DNA of 7,765 nucleotides. It comes from an uncultured Blautia sp. Lineage in GTDB: Bacteria; Bacillota; Clostridia; Lachnospirales; Lachnospiraceae. Shown in pieces: positions 1 through 4,090 of the stretch. How positions within the stretch are numbered: the first letter of the stretch is position 1; the number at the start of each line of letters is the position of its first letter. Where the stretch lies: positions 1 through 7,765 of the forward strand of contig CAKRTP010000083.1 of NCBI GenBank assembly GCA_934402155.1, in the 5' to 3' direction. The position numbers were made by a program, and so were the translations under genes. The notes under the pieces are model-generated. The model did not search any database and was not told where the DNA came from. It was given only the letters and a program-made list of their open reading frames with translations.

Positions 1-11
1 ACCAGTACATT
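1..11. repeat. Candidate left attachment core (direct repeat copy 1)
   Basis: ACCAGTACATT is identical to positions 5676-5686 and in the same orientation. Position 12 (t) differs from 5687 (c). Because the window begins here, the repeat may extend further left. Direct repeats at both ends are expected for serine-recombinase integration. An 11-bp match could also be chance, although its placement right at a predicted att core is striking. Confidence 0.5.
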
Positions 12-123
12 TGCGGATTTCGTCCGCAAATTCCTGGCTTCTTTCTGTCAGAACCTTGTTGTATCGCTCCGGATCAGGCCCTGCCTGTGCGAATTCTTTT
101 ACAAATTCTTCGTAGCTTTTCAT
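1..123 (-). CDS. Small phage-type hypothetical protein, partial (3' end off the window)
   Basis: The frame opens with ATG at 123-121 behind a strong AAGGAGG with a 7-base spacer and runs 41 codons off the left edge without a stop. The visible peptide is charged and helical, starts MKSYEEFVKEFAQAG and ends EFADEIRKCTG. I do not recognise a function. It is the last visible gene of the leftward operon, 40 bp after the 164-376 gene. If the repeat at 1-11 is a real att core, this frame would run into host DNA, in a different frame from the sleC-like gene. If it is not, the element continues to the left. Confidence 0.7.
   Translation of the reverse strand, partial: MKSYEEFVKEFAQAGPDPERYNKVLTERSQEFADEIRKCTG
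9..31. repeat. 9-bp inverted repeat next to the candidate att core
   Basis: ATTTGCGGA at 9-17 pairs perfectly with TCCGCAAAT at 23-31 around a 5-base loop. It lies within the coding sequence of the partial leftward gene and begins inside the 11-bp direct repeat. It could be part of a recombinase binding arm, a transcript hairpin, or chance in coding DNA. Confidence 0.4.
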
Positions 124-163
124 CGTAATTCCTCCTTGATTTTCATTAGAATATCTGGTATTC

Positions 164-376
164 TTATTTCATTGATTGTTTTTTGATTTTGAGTCTCGTG
201 GCTGCTACCGCGAGGCTCTTTTTCTTTCTCCTGTCCTTCAGTTCCAGGAACAGGAAGAAAAATATCAGTGTAATGCCAGCGTGCATTGCCACATACTGCA
301 GTCTGGTATCTATACTCCAGATCGGCAGCAACATGATGATCTGCCCTACAATGAGGGCGATGTTAAGTTCCTTCAC
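164..376 (-). CDS. Small membrane protein, hypothetical (70 aa)
   Basis: The frame reads from a GTG at 376-374 behind GAGGGGAGG and is translationally coupled to the 363-518 gene, whose end it overlaps by 14 bases. Residues about 5-18 (IALIVGQIIMLLPI) and 30-43 (AMHAGITLIFFFLF) form two hydrophobic segments. They are followed by a strongly basic tail (KDRRKKK, then a K/R-rich end), so a two-helix membrane peptide with a cytoplasmic basic C-terminus is likely. The 134-residue frame on the opposite strand lacks a ribosome site and is judged a shadow. The function is unknown. Holin-like topology is possible, but nothing else supports that. Confidence 0.65.
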   Translation of the reverse strand: MKELNIALIVGQIIMLLPIWSIDTRLQYVAMHAGITLIFFFLFLELKDRRKKKSLAVAATRLKIKKQSMK

Positions 377-518
377 TTCCTCGCCTCCCCTCTATAGTGT
401 AGTTTCCTCCGTAGAGGTCTTTCTTGAGATCCGCGATCTCGGCAGCTCCCTGGCGTGTACCGTAGCAGACTCCTACGGTACCGTCGGAGAATCTGATCTT
501 CCATATTCTGTTTTCCAT
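363..518 (-). CDS. Small phage-type hypothetical protein (51 aa)
   Basis: ATG at 518-516 follows AAGGAGAAAAAC, a good ribosome site. The 51-residue product starts MENRIWKIRFSDGTVGV and has a beta-rich start then an alanine/acidic helix (GAAEIADLKKDLYGG). No domain is recognised. It sits 10 bp after the stop of the 529-681 gene, and its end overlaps the start of the 164-376 gene, so the three form one leftward transcription unit. The short beta-hairpin plus helix pattern is common among accessory peptides of phage early operons. This is an analogy, not a family assignment. Confidence 0.65.
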   Translation of the reverse strand: MENRIWKIRFSDGTVGVCYGTRQGAAEIADLKKDLYGGNYTIEGRRGSEGT

Positions 519-528
519 GTTTTTCTCC

Positions 529-681
529 TTATCCAGCTGACTGTCTTCTGTAATAGTTCAGGACTATCCTGGATACATTGTCGATAATTCTCTGGTTGTC
601 TTCTGGGGTGTTATTCTTGCAGTAGTCATCGTGGATCCGGATTTCTCCGGATCCTTTTTTGATTACCTTGATAATTGCCAT
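529..681 (-). CDS. Small phage-type hypothetical protein (50 aa)
   Basis: I place the start at ATG 681-679, 11 bases after GGAG. A longer frame from 711 would run through the ribosome site and is not preferred. The product begins MAIIKVIKKGSGEIRIHDDY and ends in a basic RIVLNYYRRQSAG. No named domain is recognised. It is the first gene of a tight three-gene leftward group (529-681, 363-518, 164-376). Upstream, TATGAT (reverse strand of about 709-714) could serve as a -10, but no good -35 is visible, so transcription may instead come through from the 1445 promoter. Confidence 0.65.
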   Translation of the reverse strand: MAIIKVIKKGSGEIRIHDDYCKNNTPEDNQRIIDNVSRIVLNYYRRQSAG

Positions 682-741
682 ATGTATGCACACTCCTTTC
701 TGATGTATCATATGTTGGCTTCCAGAAATGGTTACTCTTTC

Positions 742-758
742 TTATGCTGTCTTCTGAT
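742..758. repeat. 17-bp direct repeat, copy 1 (possible gene-end remnant)
   Basis: TTATGCTGTCTTCTGAT is identical to 1305-1321. At 1305 it encodes, on the minus strand, the last codons and stop of a real gene (DQKTA-stop). Here the same frame reads a plausible peptide tail ending NQKTA-stop, but with no start codon or ribosome site upstream. It looks like the 3' remnant of a related small gene. Confidence 0.45.
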
Positions 759-806
759 TCTTCTTTGCTTCTCGATAAATCTCGAATTTTGTCGAACCGT
801 TTCCCC

Positions 807-835
807 TTGACGGTCTGTTTTGTTGCTCCTATCTT
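807..835 (+). promoter_or_regulatory. Sigma-A-type promoter for the 887-1087 gene
   Basis: TTGACG (807-812), a 17-base spacer and TATCTT (830-835) lie about 50 bp before the start codon of the only rightward gene in this part of the element. The -35 is near consensus and the -10 is moderate. Confidence 0.5.
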
Positions 836-886
836 ATAAGTACAGGGTAGTGACGTGCCTGAGTACATAAGAAAGGAGAATTGCAC

Positions 887-1087
887 ATGGACGAAAAATT
901 ATTTCTTCATACTGTAGCCACCGAAACAGCCAAGGCGTACACTTCTTCGAACATGCCGGAATATGTTCACGAAGGAGCGTCAAAATTCGCAGAAGACTTT
1001 TCTGCGAAATATTTTGAGGCATATAAGGCAGCTAAAGAGTTTTACGACAAGAATCGTATACAGTTCAAATCAGACGGTCTGCTTTAA
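887..1087 (+). CDS. Small soluble hypothetical protein (66 aa)
   Basis: ATG at 887 follows AAAGGAG with an 8-base spacer. A reading two codons longer starts on TTG at 881 and is not preferred. The product is acidic/aromatic and mostly helical, with repeated A/F/Y-K patterns (FAEDFSAKYFEAYKAAKEFYDK) and no membrane segment. No function is recognised. It is transcribed against its neighbours, with its own promoter at 807-835, and its stop overlaps by three bases the stop of the convergent 1084-1272 gene. Opposite-strand placement inside a phage-type early operon is typical of an independently expressed lysogenic accessory gene; that reading is inference. Confidence 0.7.
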   Translation: MDEKLFLHTVATETAKAYTSSNMPEYVHEGASKFAEDFSAKYFEAYKAAKEFYDKNRIQFKSDGLL

Positions 1088-1272
1088 ACTCTTGTCATTG
1101 TTTTAATGATTTTCAACGCATCCTCCAAGGCGGCTTCTGCCTGTTCTACCGTACAGCCTTCTACAGCACTAATCACTTCAGTTACGGTTTGTAAGCCGTC
1201 TGAGGGTGTCTTGAATCCTCTCATCCTTTGAGAAAATATTCTCTCAATTCTATCCTTTTTAGGTATTTCCAT
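1084..1272 (-). CDS. Small phage-type hypothetical protein (62 aa)
   Basis: ATG at 1272-1270 is preceded by a near-perfect AGGAGGTG. The 62-residue product has a basic start (MEIPKKDRIERIFSQRMRG), then two predicted helices with many E/A residues (VEQAEAALEDALKIIKT). It shows no recognised motif and no membrane segment. It is the second gene of the leftward operon from the 1445 promoter, 32 bp after the first. The length and position, just after a short first gene opposite a repressor, match small early regulators of temperate elements, but no role can be assigned from sequence. Confidence 0.7.
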   Translation of the reverse strand: MEIPKKDRIERIFSQRMRGFKTPSDGLQTVTEVISAVEGCTVEQAEAALEDALKIIKTMTRV

Positions 1273-1304
1273 CTCTTCTCACCTCCTGGTATAGATTGAA
1301 TTGG

Positions 1305-1445
1305 TTATGCTGTCTTCTGATCCTGAAGTTCCTTCATTGCGCTCATTCCTTCTGCTACTCCCAGAATTCTTTCCTGTTTGATTTCTGGGAGTTTCGGAAT
1401 AATCTGGCAAAGACGACTTAAGATTTCTTTTTCTCTTTTGGTCAT
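1305..1445 (-). CDS. First gene of leftward early operon, small hypothetical protein (46 aa)
   Basis: ATG at 1445-1443 follows AAAGGAGCG and the frame ends at 1305. The product begins MTKREKEILSRLCQIIPKLP and continues with KQERILGVAEGM. The shape is a basic N-terminal helix, an I-P-K-L-P linker and a second helix, as seen in tiny proteins beside phage repressors in Clostridia. The gene is read from a strong promoter (1490-1518) whose start region is covered by an operator-like palindrome, so repressor control is likely. Position suggests a Cro-like or antirepressor role, but no HTH is convincing in 46 residues. Its last 17 bases are duplicated at 742-758. Confidence 0.65.
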   Translation of the reverse strand: MTKREKEILSRLCQIIPKLPEIKQERILGVAEGMSAMKELQDQKTA

Positions 1446-1470
1446 GTTTTTTCGCTCCTTTCAGTTGCCT

Positions 1471-1487
1471 TTATTTTTAACTCAGTT
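1471..1487. promoter_or_regulatory. Operator-like site OL (left arm of 17-bp inverted repeat)
   Basis: TTATTTTTAACTCAGTT at 1471-1487 is the exact reverse complement of 1532-1548. The inner part extends to a 15-bp palindrome TTTAACTCAGTTAAA (1476-1490). This overlaps the start region and the downstream edge of the -10 of the leftward promoter, where a bound repressor would block transcription. A further half-site TCAGTT lies at 1461-1466. Confidence 0.65.
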
Positions 1488-1489
1488 AA

Positions 1490-1518
1490 ACCATATCACT
1501 TCTTGGTTGCTTTGTCAA
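1490..1518 (-). promoter_or_regulatory. Strong leftward promoter of the early operon
   Basis: On the minus strand, TTGACA (1518-1513), a 17-base spacer and TATGGT (1495-1490) form a near-consensus sigma-A promoter. Transcription would begin near 1483, within the operator palindrome, about 40 bp before the first gene. Confidence 0.7.
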
Positions 1519-1531
1519 GCTATTAAATTGC

Positions 1532-1548
1532 AACTGAGTTAAAAATAA
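1532..1548. promoter_or_regulatory. Operator-like site OR (right arm of 17-bp inverted repeat)
   Basis: AACTGAGTTAAAAATAA mirrors 1471-1487. The core AACTGAGTT is shared with the left palindrome. It ends 3 bp before the -35 of the repressor promoter and lies upstream of the -35 of the leftward promoter, so binding could repress or activate either one. Confidence 0.6.
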
Positions 1549-1551
1549 TAA

Positions 1552-1580
1552 TTGACATTCCATTTCGCCTGATGTAATAT
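1552..1580 (+). promoter_or_regulatory. Promoter of the XRE repressor gene
   Basis: TTGACA (1552-1557), a 17-base spacer and TAATAT (1575-1580) form a good sigma-A promoter. The predicted start is near 1587 and the leader is only about 18 bases, just enough for the AAGAGGTGA ribosome site. It diverges from the leftward promoter. Confidence 0.7.
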
Positions 1581-1604
1581 AAAATCAGAAAAGAGGTGAT
1601 CTTA

Positions 1605-1985
1605 GTGAATGAAATAACCGGAAGAGTCAGAGAAATTTTTGAGAAATCTGGTAAAACTCAGTCCGATTTAGCTAGAAGTCTTAATGTTACACCCGCGTAT
1701 ATATGGAAACTTCTTAATAAAGATGAAGCCGTCCCGAGTGAGCGATTAATTGACGACATCTGTGAAAAATATCACGTCAGAAAAGAATGGCTACTACGCG
1801 GAATCGGTGATCCTGACGAACCGCTTAACCGCAAAGAAGAGATTGCACAACTTACAGCCGATTTATTCAAAGGGCAAAAGAACTCTTTCAAGGAAAGATT
1901 GATACTTGCTCTTTCAAGGCTGGATGAAAGTGAGTGGGAATTGCTTGAAAAAATAGCTGAAGAAATTGCAAAAGAAAAGGACTGA
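1605..1985 (+). CDS. XRE-family (Cro/CI-type) repressor of the element
   Basis: The 126-residue protein is a DNA-binding transcription regulator. The HTH is clear at residues about 18-37 (TQSDLARSLNVTPAYIWKLL), followed by the usual W-L-L-x-G-I-G end of the XRE fold near residues 60-70. The C-terminal helical tail (about 85-126, rich in E/L/K) probably dimerises. It has no LexA/S24 self-cleavage domain, so induction would need an antirepressor or another signal, not RecA-stimulated cleavage. I prefer GTG at 1605, six bases after AAGAGGTGA; a GTG at 1596 would lie inside that ribosome site. It diverges from the leftward operon, with paired operators between. It most likely maintains the dormant state and regulates itself. 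Confidence 0.85.
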   Translation: MNEITGRVREIFEKSGKTQSDLARSLNVTPAYIWKLLNKDEAVPSERLIDDICEKYHVRKEWLLRGIGDPDEPLNRKEEIAQLTADLFKGQKNSFKERLILALSRLDESEWELLEKIAEEIAKEKD

Positions 1986-2002
1986 GGTCTTTTCCTCAGT
2001 CC
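1979..2002. terminator. Bidirectional hairpin terminator between convergent genes
   Basis: GGACTGAGG (1979-1987) pairs perfectly with CCTCAGTCC (1994-2002) around a 6-base loop and includes the repressor stop codon. On the minus strand the stem is followed by TTTTCTTTT, a good tail for the 2014-2112 gene. On the plus strand the tail is only moderately T-rich. Confidence 0.65.
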
Positions 2003-2013
2003 AATGTTCTTTC

Positions 2014-2112
2014 TCAATTTAATAACCTTAGGATTATTTCATAGATGAATTCAAGTATCTCTTCATCCTGTATTTCATCGAGAAGCTGTAATATCTTTTC
2101 TTTGTAATTCAT
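2014..2112 (-). CDS. 32-residue helical peptide with its own consensus promoter
   Basis: ATG at 2112-2110 follows a GGGGGAG ribosome site and the frame ends at 2014, just before the terminator hairpin. The product is one long amphipathic helix (MNYKEKILQLLDEIQDEEIL, then EFIYEIILRLLN) alternating leucine/isoleucine with acidic residues. A perfect TATAAT promoter lies upstream, so it is probably expressed. The pattern resembles the C-terminal helix of the neighbouring repressor (LDESEWELLEKIAEEI), so it could interact with that protein. It could also be a membrane-active or signalling peptide. No named family is assigned. Confidence 0.6.
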   Translation of the reverse strand: MNYKEKILQLLDEIQDEEILEFIYEIILRLLN

Positions 2113-2147
2113 ATGTACTCCCCCTTTATCGAACGTGTGTTTGCTTT

Positions 2148-2176
2148 ATTATACAACAGTCACATGCTTGCTTCAA
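2148..2176 (-). promoter_or_regulatory. Consensus promoter of the 32-residue peptide gene
   Basis: On the minus strand, TTGAAG (2176-2171), a 17-base spacer and a perfect TATAAT (2153-2148) lie about 36 bp before the start codon. It is the best -10 in the window and has no obvious operator over it. Confidence 0.7.
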
Positions 2177-2190
2177 GTATTTAGAGGAGT

Positions 2191-2211
2191 TCAGGGTAGC
2201 GATTTATTCAT
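2191..2211 (-). other. Possible six-codon leader ORF
   Basis: A strong AAAGGAGGG on the minus strand is followed, six bases later, by ATG and six codons (MNKSLP) to a TGA at 2191. The ribosome site is too good to ignore, but the frame is too short to be a confident gene. It may be a leader peptide or a remnant of a deleted gene. Confidence 0.25.
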
Positions 2212-2276
2212 GAGAATCCCTCCTTTCACTTATACTACGAGGGAAAATTCATAAAATCACATTATCCACTGCAATC

Positions 2277-2292
2277 GTCCAGAATTCTGGAC
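2277..2292. repeat. Perfect 16-bp palindrome after the small XRE gene
   Basis: GTCCAGAATTCTGGAC reads the same on both strands. It starts two bases beyond the stop codon of the 2295-2492 gene. It has no T-tract, so it is a poor terminator. A dimeric protein-binding site is the likelier use. Confidence 0.5.
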
Positions 2293-2294
2293 AC

Positions 2295-2492
2295 TTATTT
2301 GTACGGAGAATCAAACAGATCTGTGACCCTTACTTTTAAGGCTTTCGCAATCTGTTCCAGATTATCCAACGTAGGGGAGTATTTTTCGTTCATGATGTTA
2401 TTAATCGTGGATTTTGAGATGCCCGTCATGTTAGATAACTGCCGTACCGAAATGTTGTTGTTGTACATGATGTTGTCTAGTAATATTTTCAT
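2295..2492 (-). CDS. Small XRE-family HTH regulator (65 aa)
   Basis: The protein is almost only a DNA-binding domain: HTH at residues about 16-35 (VRQLSNMTGISKSTINNIM), then the typical tail S-P-T-L-D-N-L-E-Q-I-A-K-A-L and V-T-D-L-F. This is the single-domain Cro/YozG-like type, about 65-70 residues, and it is complete. The ATG at 2492-2490 has no visible ribosome site, and the internal ATG at codon 9 has none either. Translation may therefore be weak or leaderless. It is transcribed away from the HsdR-N-like gene across a 243-bp gap with repeated TTGTA/TACAA elements, so it may regulate that gene and itself. With the 1605 gene, it makes two regulators in one element. Confidence 0.8.
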   Translation of the reverse strand: MKILLDNIMYNNNISVRQLSNMTGISKSTINNIMNEKYSPTLDNLEQIAKALKVRVTDLFDSPYK

Positions 2493-2497
2493 GCAAC

Positions 2498-2594
2498 TAT
2501 TATTTGTAAAATATAAATTTATTATTCCGGCATTTTATTACCGGGAAATTGAAAACATATAGAGATATTATTTGTAGATTTTTACATTTTACAA
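2498..2594. promoter_or_regulatory. Repeated TTGTA elements between small XRE gene and HsdR-N-like gene
   Basis: TATTATTTGTA occurs at 2498-2508 and 2566-2576, and TTGTAAAAT (2504-2512) is mirrored by ATTTTACAA (2586-2594). An imperfect inverted repeat around TTCCGG/CCGGGAA lies at about 2525-2547. The AT-rich context raises the chance of coincidence. These are candidate operators of the divergent XRE regulator. No convincing sigma-A promoter is seen for either gene. Confidence 0.35.
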
Positions 2595-2735
2595 GGAACC
2601 TTCTCTCCACTCAGCAAAATAGCAAAGAGAATGCCGGGTGCGGGAATTATTATAGTTGTGGGTCTTACTGTGATGCTACAGGTAAGTTTTTCCAATTAGT
2701 ACATACAAAATCATATTGAAGGAGGAAATTCTTTC

Positions 2736-3890
2736 ATGGATTTCAAAGATGAATTAAGAAAATATATTGATCGGATAGAAAATGTCAAAGATCCTCTGCT
2801 AACCGAAGAAGCTACGAAGATGTCCTTGATTGTTCCATTTTTTCAGCTTCTTGGATACGACGTATTTAATCCTCTGGAGTTTTGTCCGGAATATACTGCT
2901 GACATAGGGATAAAAAGAGGAGAAAAAGTTGATTATGCTATTCTGATCGGAAATAATCCTGTTATTTTAATTGAAGCAAAATCCGTAAATAAAAAGTTAG
3001 ATCGCCACAGTTCTCAGCTTTTTCGATATTTTGTTTCCACGCCTGCTAAATTTGCAATATTAACAAATGGGCTGGAGTACCGTTTTTATACCGATCTTGA
3101 TGAGCCTAATAAAATGGATAAAGATCCATTTCTTGAAATTAATTTGCTGAACCTCAAGGAAAACGAGATATTACAATTGAGCAAATTTCAAAAAAGCGCG
3201 CTAAACATATCAGAAATTTTGAGCAGTGCTTCTTTGTTGAAATATACCAGTATGTTTAAATCTTACATAGATAAACAATACAAAGAACCCAGTGACGAAT
3301 TTGTCAAATTATTTTTGCAACCTGTTTATAAAGGTGCAAAAACTCAGTCTGTAATTGAAAAATTTCGTCCTATTGTTTCTAAGGCATTGAGTGAACATCT
3401 TAATGAACTTCTGTCTGAAAGGATTCAGGCTGCACTTGATAGCACTGCTGCCACTTCAAAAGAAAATTTATCCGTTACCGTCCAAACAAATGAACACTGG
3501 GATATTCTGGCGGAAGTGAAGGGTATTTTAAAAGGTACCCTTGACACCAATAAAATAAGCCTGAAACATACTTCATCTTACACGGCTGTTTTGTATGAAA
3601 AGAATTCTCGCAAATGGATCTGCCGAATTTTATCAACCAGCGTACAGAAATTTTTGATTATTCCAGACAGTGATAAAAACGAAATTCGAATACCTATAGA
3701 GGAAATTTCTGATTTGCAAAAATTTTCCAATCAAATAATTGAGGTAGCTCAACGTTATCTTCTTTCGCCAGCTTCCAAGTCGAAAGAGAAAGAAGTTTTG
3801 CACACTTTATGGGGCGATTATGAAATGCCTGATCCATACACTATACAGCTTTTCAGAGGTCCTCGCGCAGATCTGGTGAAATTGGAATAG
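2736..3890 (+). CDS. Orphan HsdR N-terminal-type (PD-(D/E)XK nuclease-like) protein, 384 aa
   Basis: The protein resembles the free-standing type I restriction HsdR N-terminal family, here without helicase motor or HsdM/HsdS partners. The nuclease core is in the first 130 residues: T-E-E (23-25), Y-D-V-F-N-P (41-46), catalytic-type D66 in V-D-Y-A-I, E80-A-K82 in L-I-E-A-K, and a Q-x-x-x-Y motif (Q94-Y98). E-Y-R-F-Y-T-D follows at about 114-120. A helical middle (about 140-235) joins a C-terminal alpha/beta domain (about 253-345). All key residues are present, so DNA cleavage is plausible but unproven. ATG 2736 follows AAGGAGG. Its AT-rich codon use suggests a different origin from the recombinase. 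Possible roles are defence cargo or element maintenance. Confidence 0.75.
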   Translation: MDFKDELRKYIDRIENVKDPLLTEEATKMSLIVPFFQLLGYDVFNPLEFCPEYTADIGIKRGEKVDYAILIGNNPVILIEAKSVNKKLDRHSSQLFRYFVSTPAKFAILTNGLEYRFYTDLDEPNKMDKDPFLEINLLNLKENEILQLSKFQKSALNISEILSSASLLKYTSMFKSYIDKQYKEPSDEFVKLFLQPVYKGAKTQSVIEKFRPIVSKALSEHLNELLSERIQAALDSTAATSKENLSVTVQTNEHWDILAEVKGILKGTLDTNKISLKHTSSYTAVLYEKNSRKWICRILSTSVQKFLIIPDSDKNEIRIPIEEISDLQKFSNQIIEVAQRYLLSPASKSKEKEVLHTLWGDYEMPDPYTIQLFRGPRADLVKLE

Positions 3891-3923
3891 GTTAAACTTG
3901 GATTATTCGCCATAAATAAAAGA

Positions 3924-3959
3924 AAAGCCGCCCCAGTATTGGCGTACTGAAGCGGCTTT
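3924..3959. terminator. Two-tier hairpin terminator after the HsdR-N-like gene
   Basis: AAAGCCGC (3924-3931) pairs with GCGGCTTT (3952-3959), and an inner CAGTA (3934-3938) pairs with TACTG (3945-3949). The plus-strand tail is only the stem's own TTT. On the minus strand a T-rich stretch (TTTTCTTTTATTT) follows. It separates the HsdR-N-like gene from the recombinase leader. Confidence 0.65.
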
Positions 3960-3961
3960 CA

Positions 3962-4053
3962 AGAAAATCTCTGCAGTGCTTGCACTGTGCTATTTTCTCC
4001 CTAGACAAGAGAATTATAGCACAGTTTCCAGCACCTGCAAAGGTGTATTTTTT
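3962..4053 (+). promoter_or_regulatory. Hairpin-rich leader before the recombinase, ending in a terminator-like stem
   Basis: Three structures can form. CAGTGC/GCACTG (3974-3987, loop TT) is flanked by AGAAAAT/ATTTTCT (3962-3968/3992-3998). ACTGTGCTAT (3984-3993) pairs perfectly with ATAGCACAGT (4016-4025), extended by TTCTC/GAGAA. CACCT/AGGTG (4032-4036/4041-4045, loop GCAA) is followed by a run of six T at 4048-4053. The first two share bases and are mutually exclusive, and the third looks like a small intrinsic terminator. An attenuator controlling recombinase expression is possible. Repeated recombinase or accessory protein binding sites are the alternative. No clear promoter is seen. Confidence 0.45.
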
Positions 4054-4090
4054 ATACTCTTTTTTAATATTATTTACAGGAGGTTGTGTT

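Noticed and set aside
183..587. 134-residue plus-strand open frame
   Set aside because: It lies opposite three small minus-strand genes that have good ribosome sites and coupled ends. The plus frame has no ribosome site and a low-complexity composition (L/F/S runs), so it is a shadow.
626..886. 86-residue minus-strand frame upstream of the 529-681 gene
   Set aside because: It has no ribosome site, overlaps the 529-681 gene in another frame, and its start lies beside the ribosome site of the 887 gene on the other strand.
1461..1580. CRISPR array or replication iterons in the repeat-rich intergenic region
   Set aside because: There are only two mirrored copies and no regular spacers, and the copies align with promoters, which fits operators better.
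2299..2562. 87-residue plus-strand frame opposite the small XRE gene
   Set aside because: The opposite strand has an unmistakable HTH protein, and the plus frame has no recognisable features or ribosome site.
2736..3890. A full type I restriction-modification locus
   Set aside because: No HsdM methylase, HsdS specificity subunit or helicase motor is present. Only an HsdR-N-type protein is found, and the next gene is the recombinase.
3980..4090. N-terminal extension of the recombinase
   Set aside because: The added residues do not match the family. The region contains hairpins and a T-tract, and the AGGAGG site clearly selects the ATG at 4091, where the Y-x-R-x-S motif is at the normal distance.
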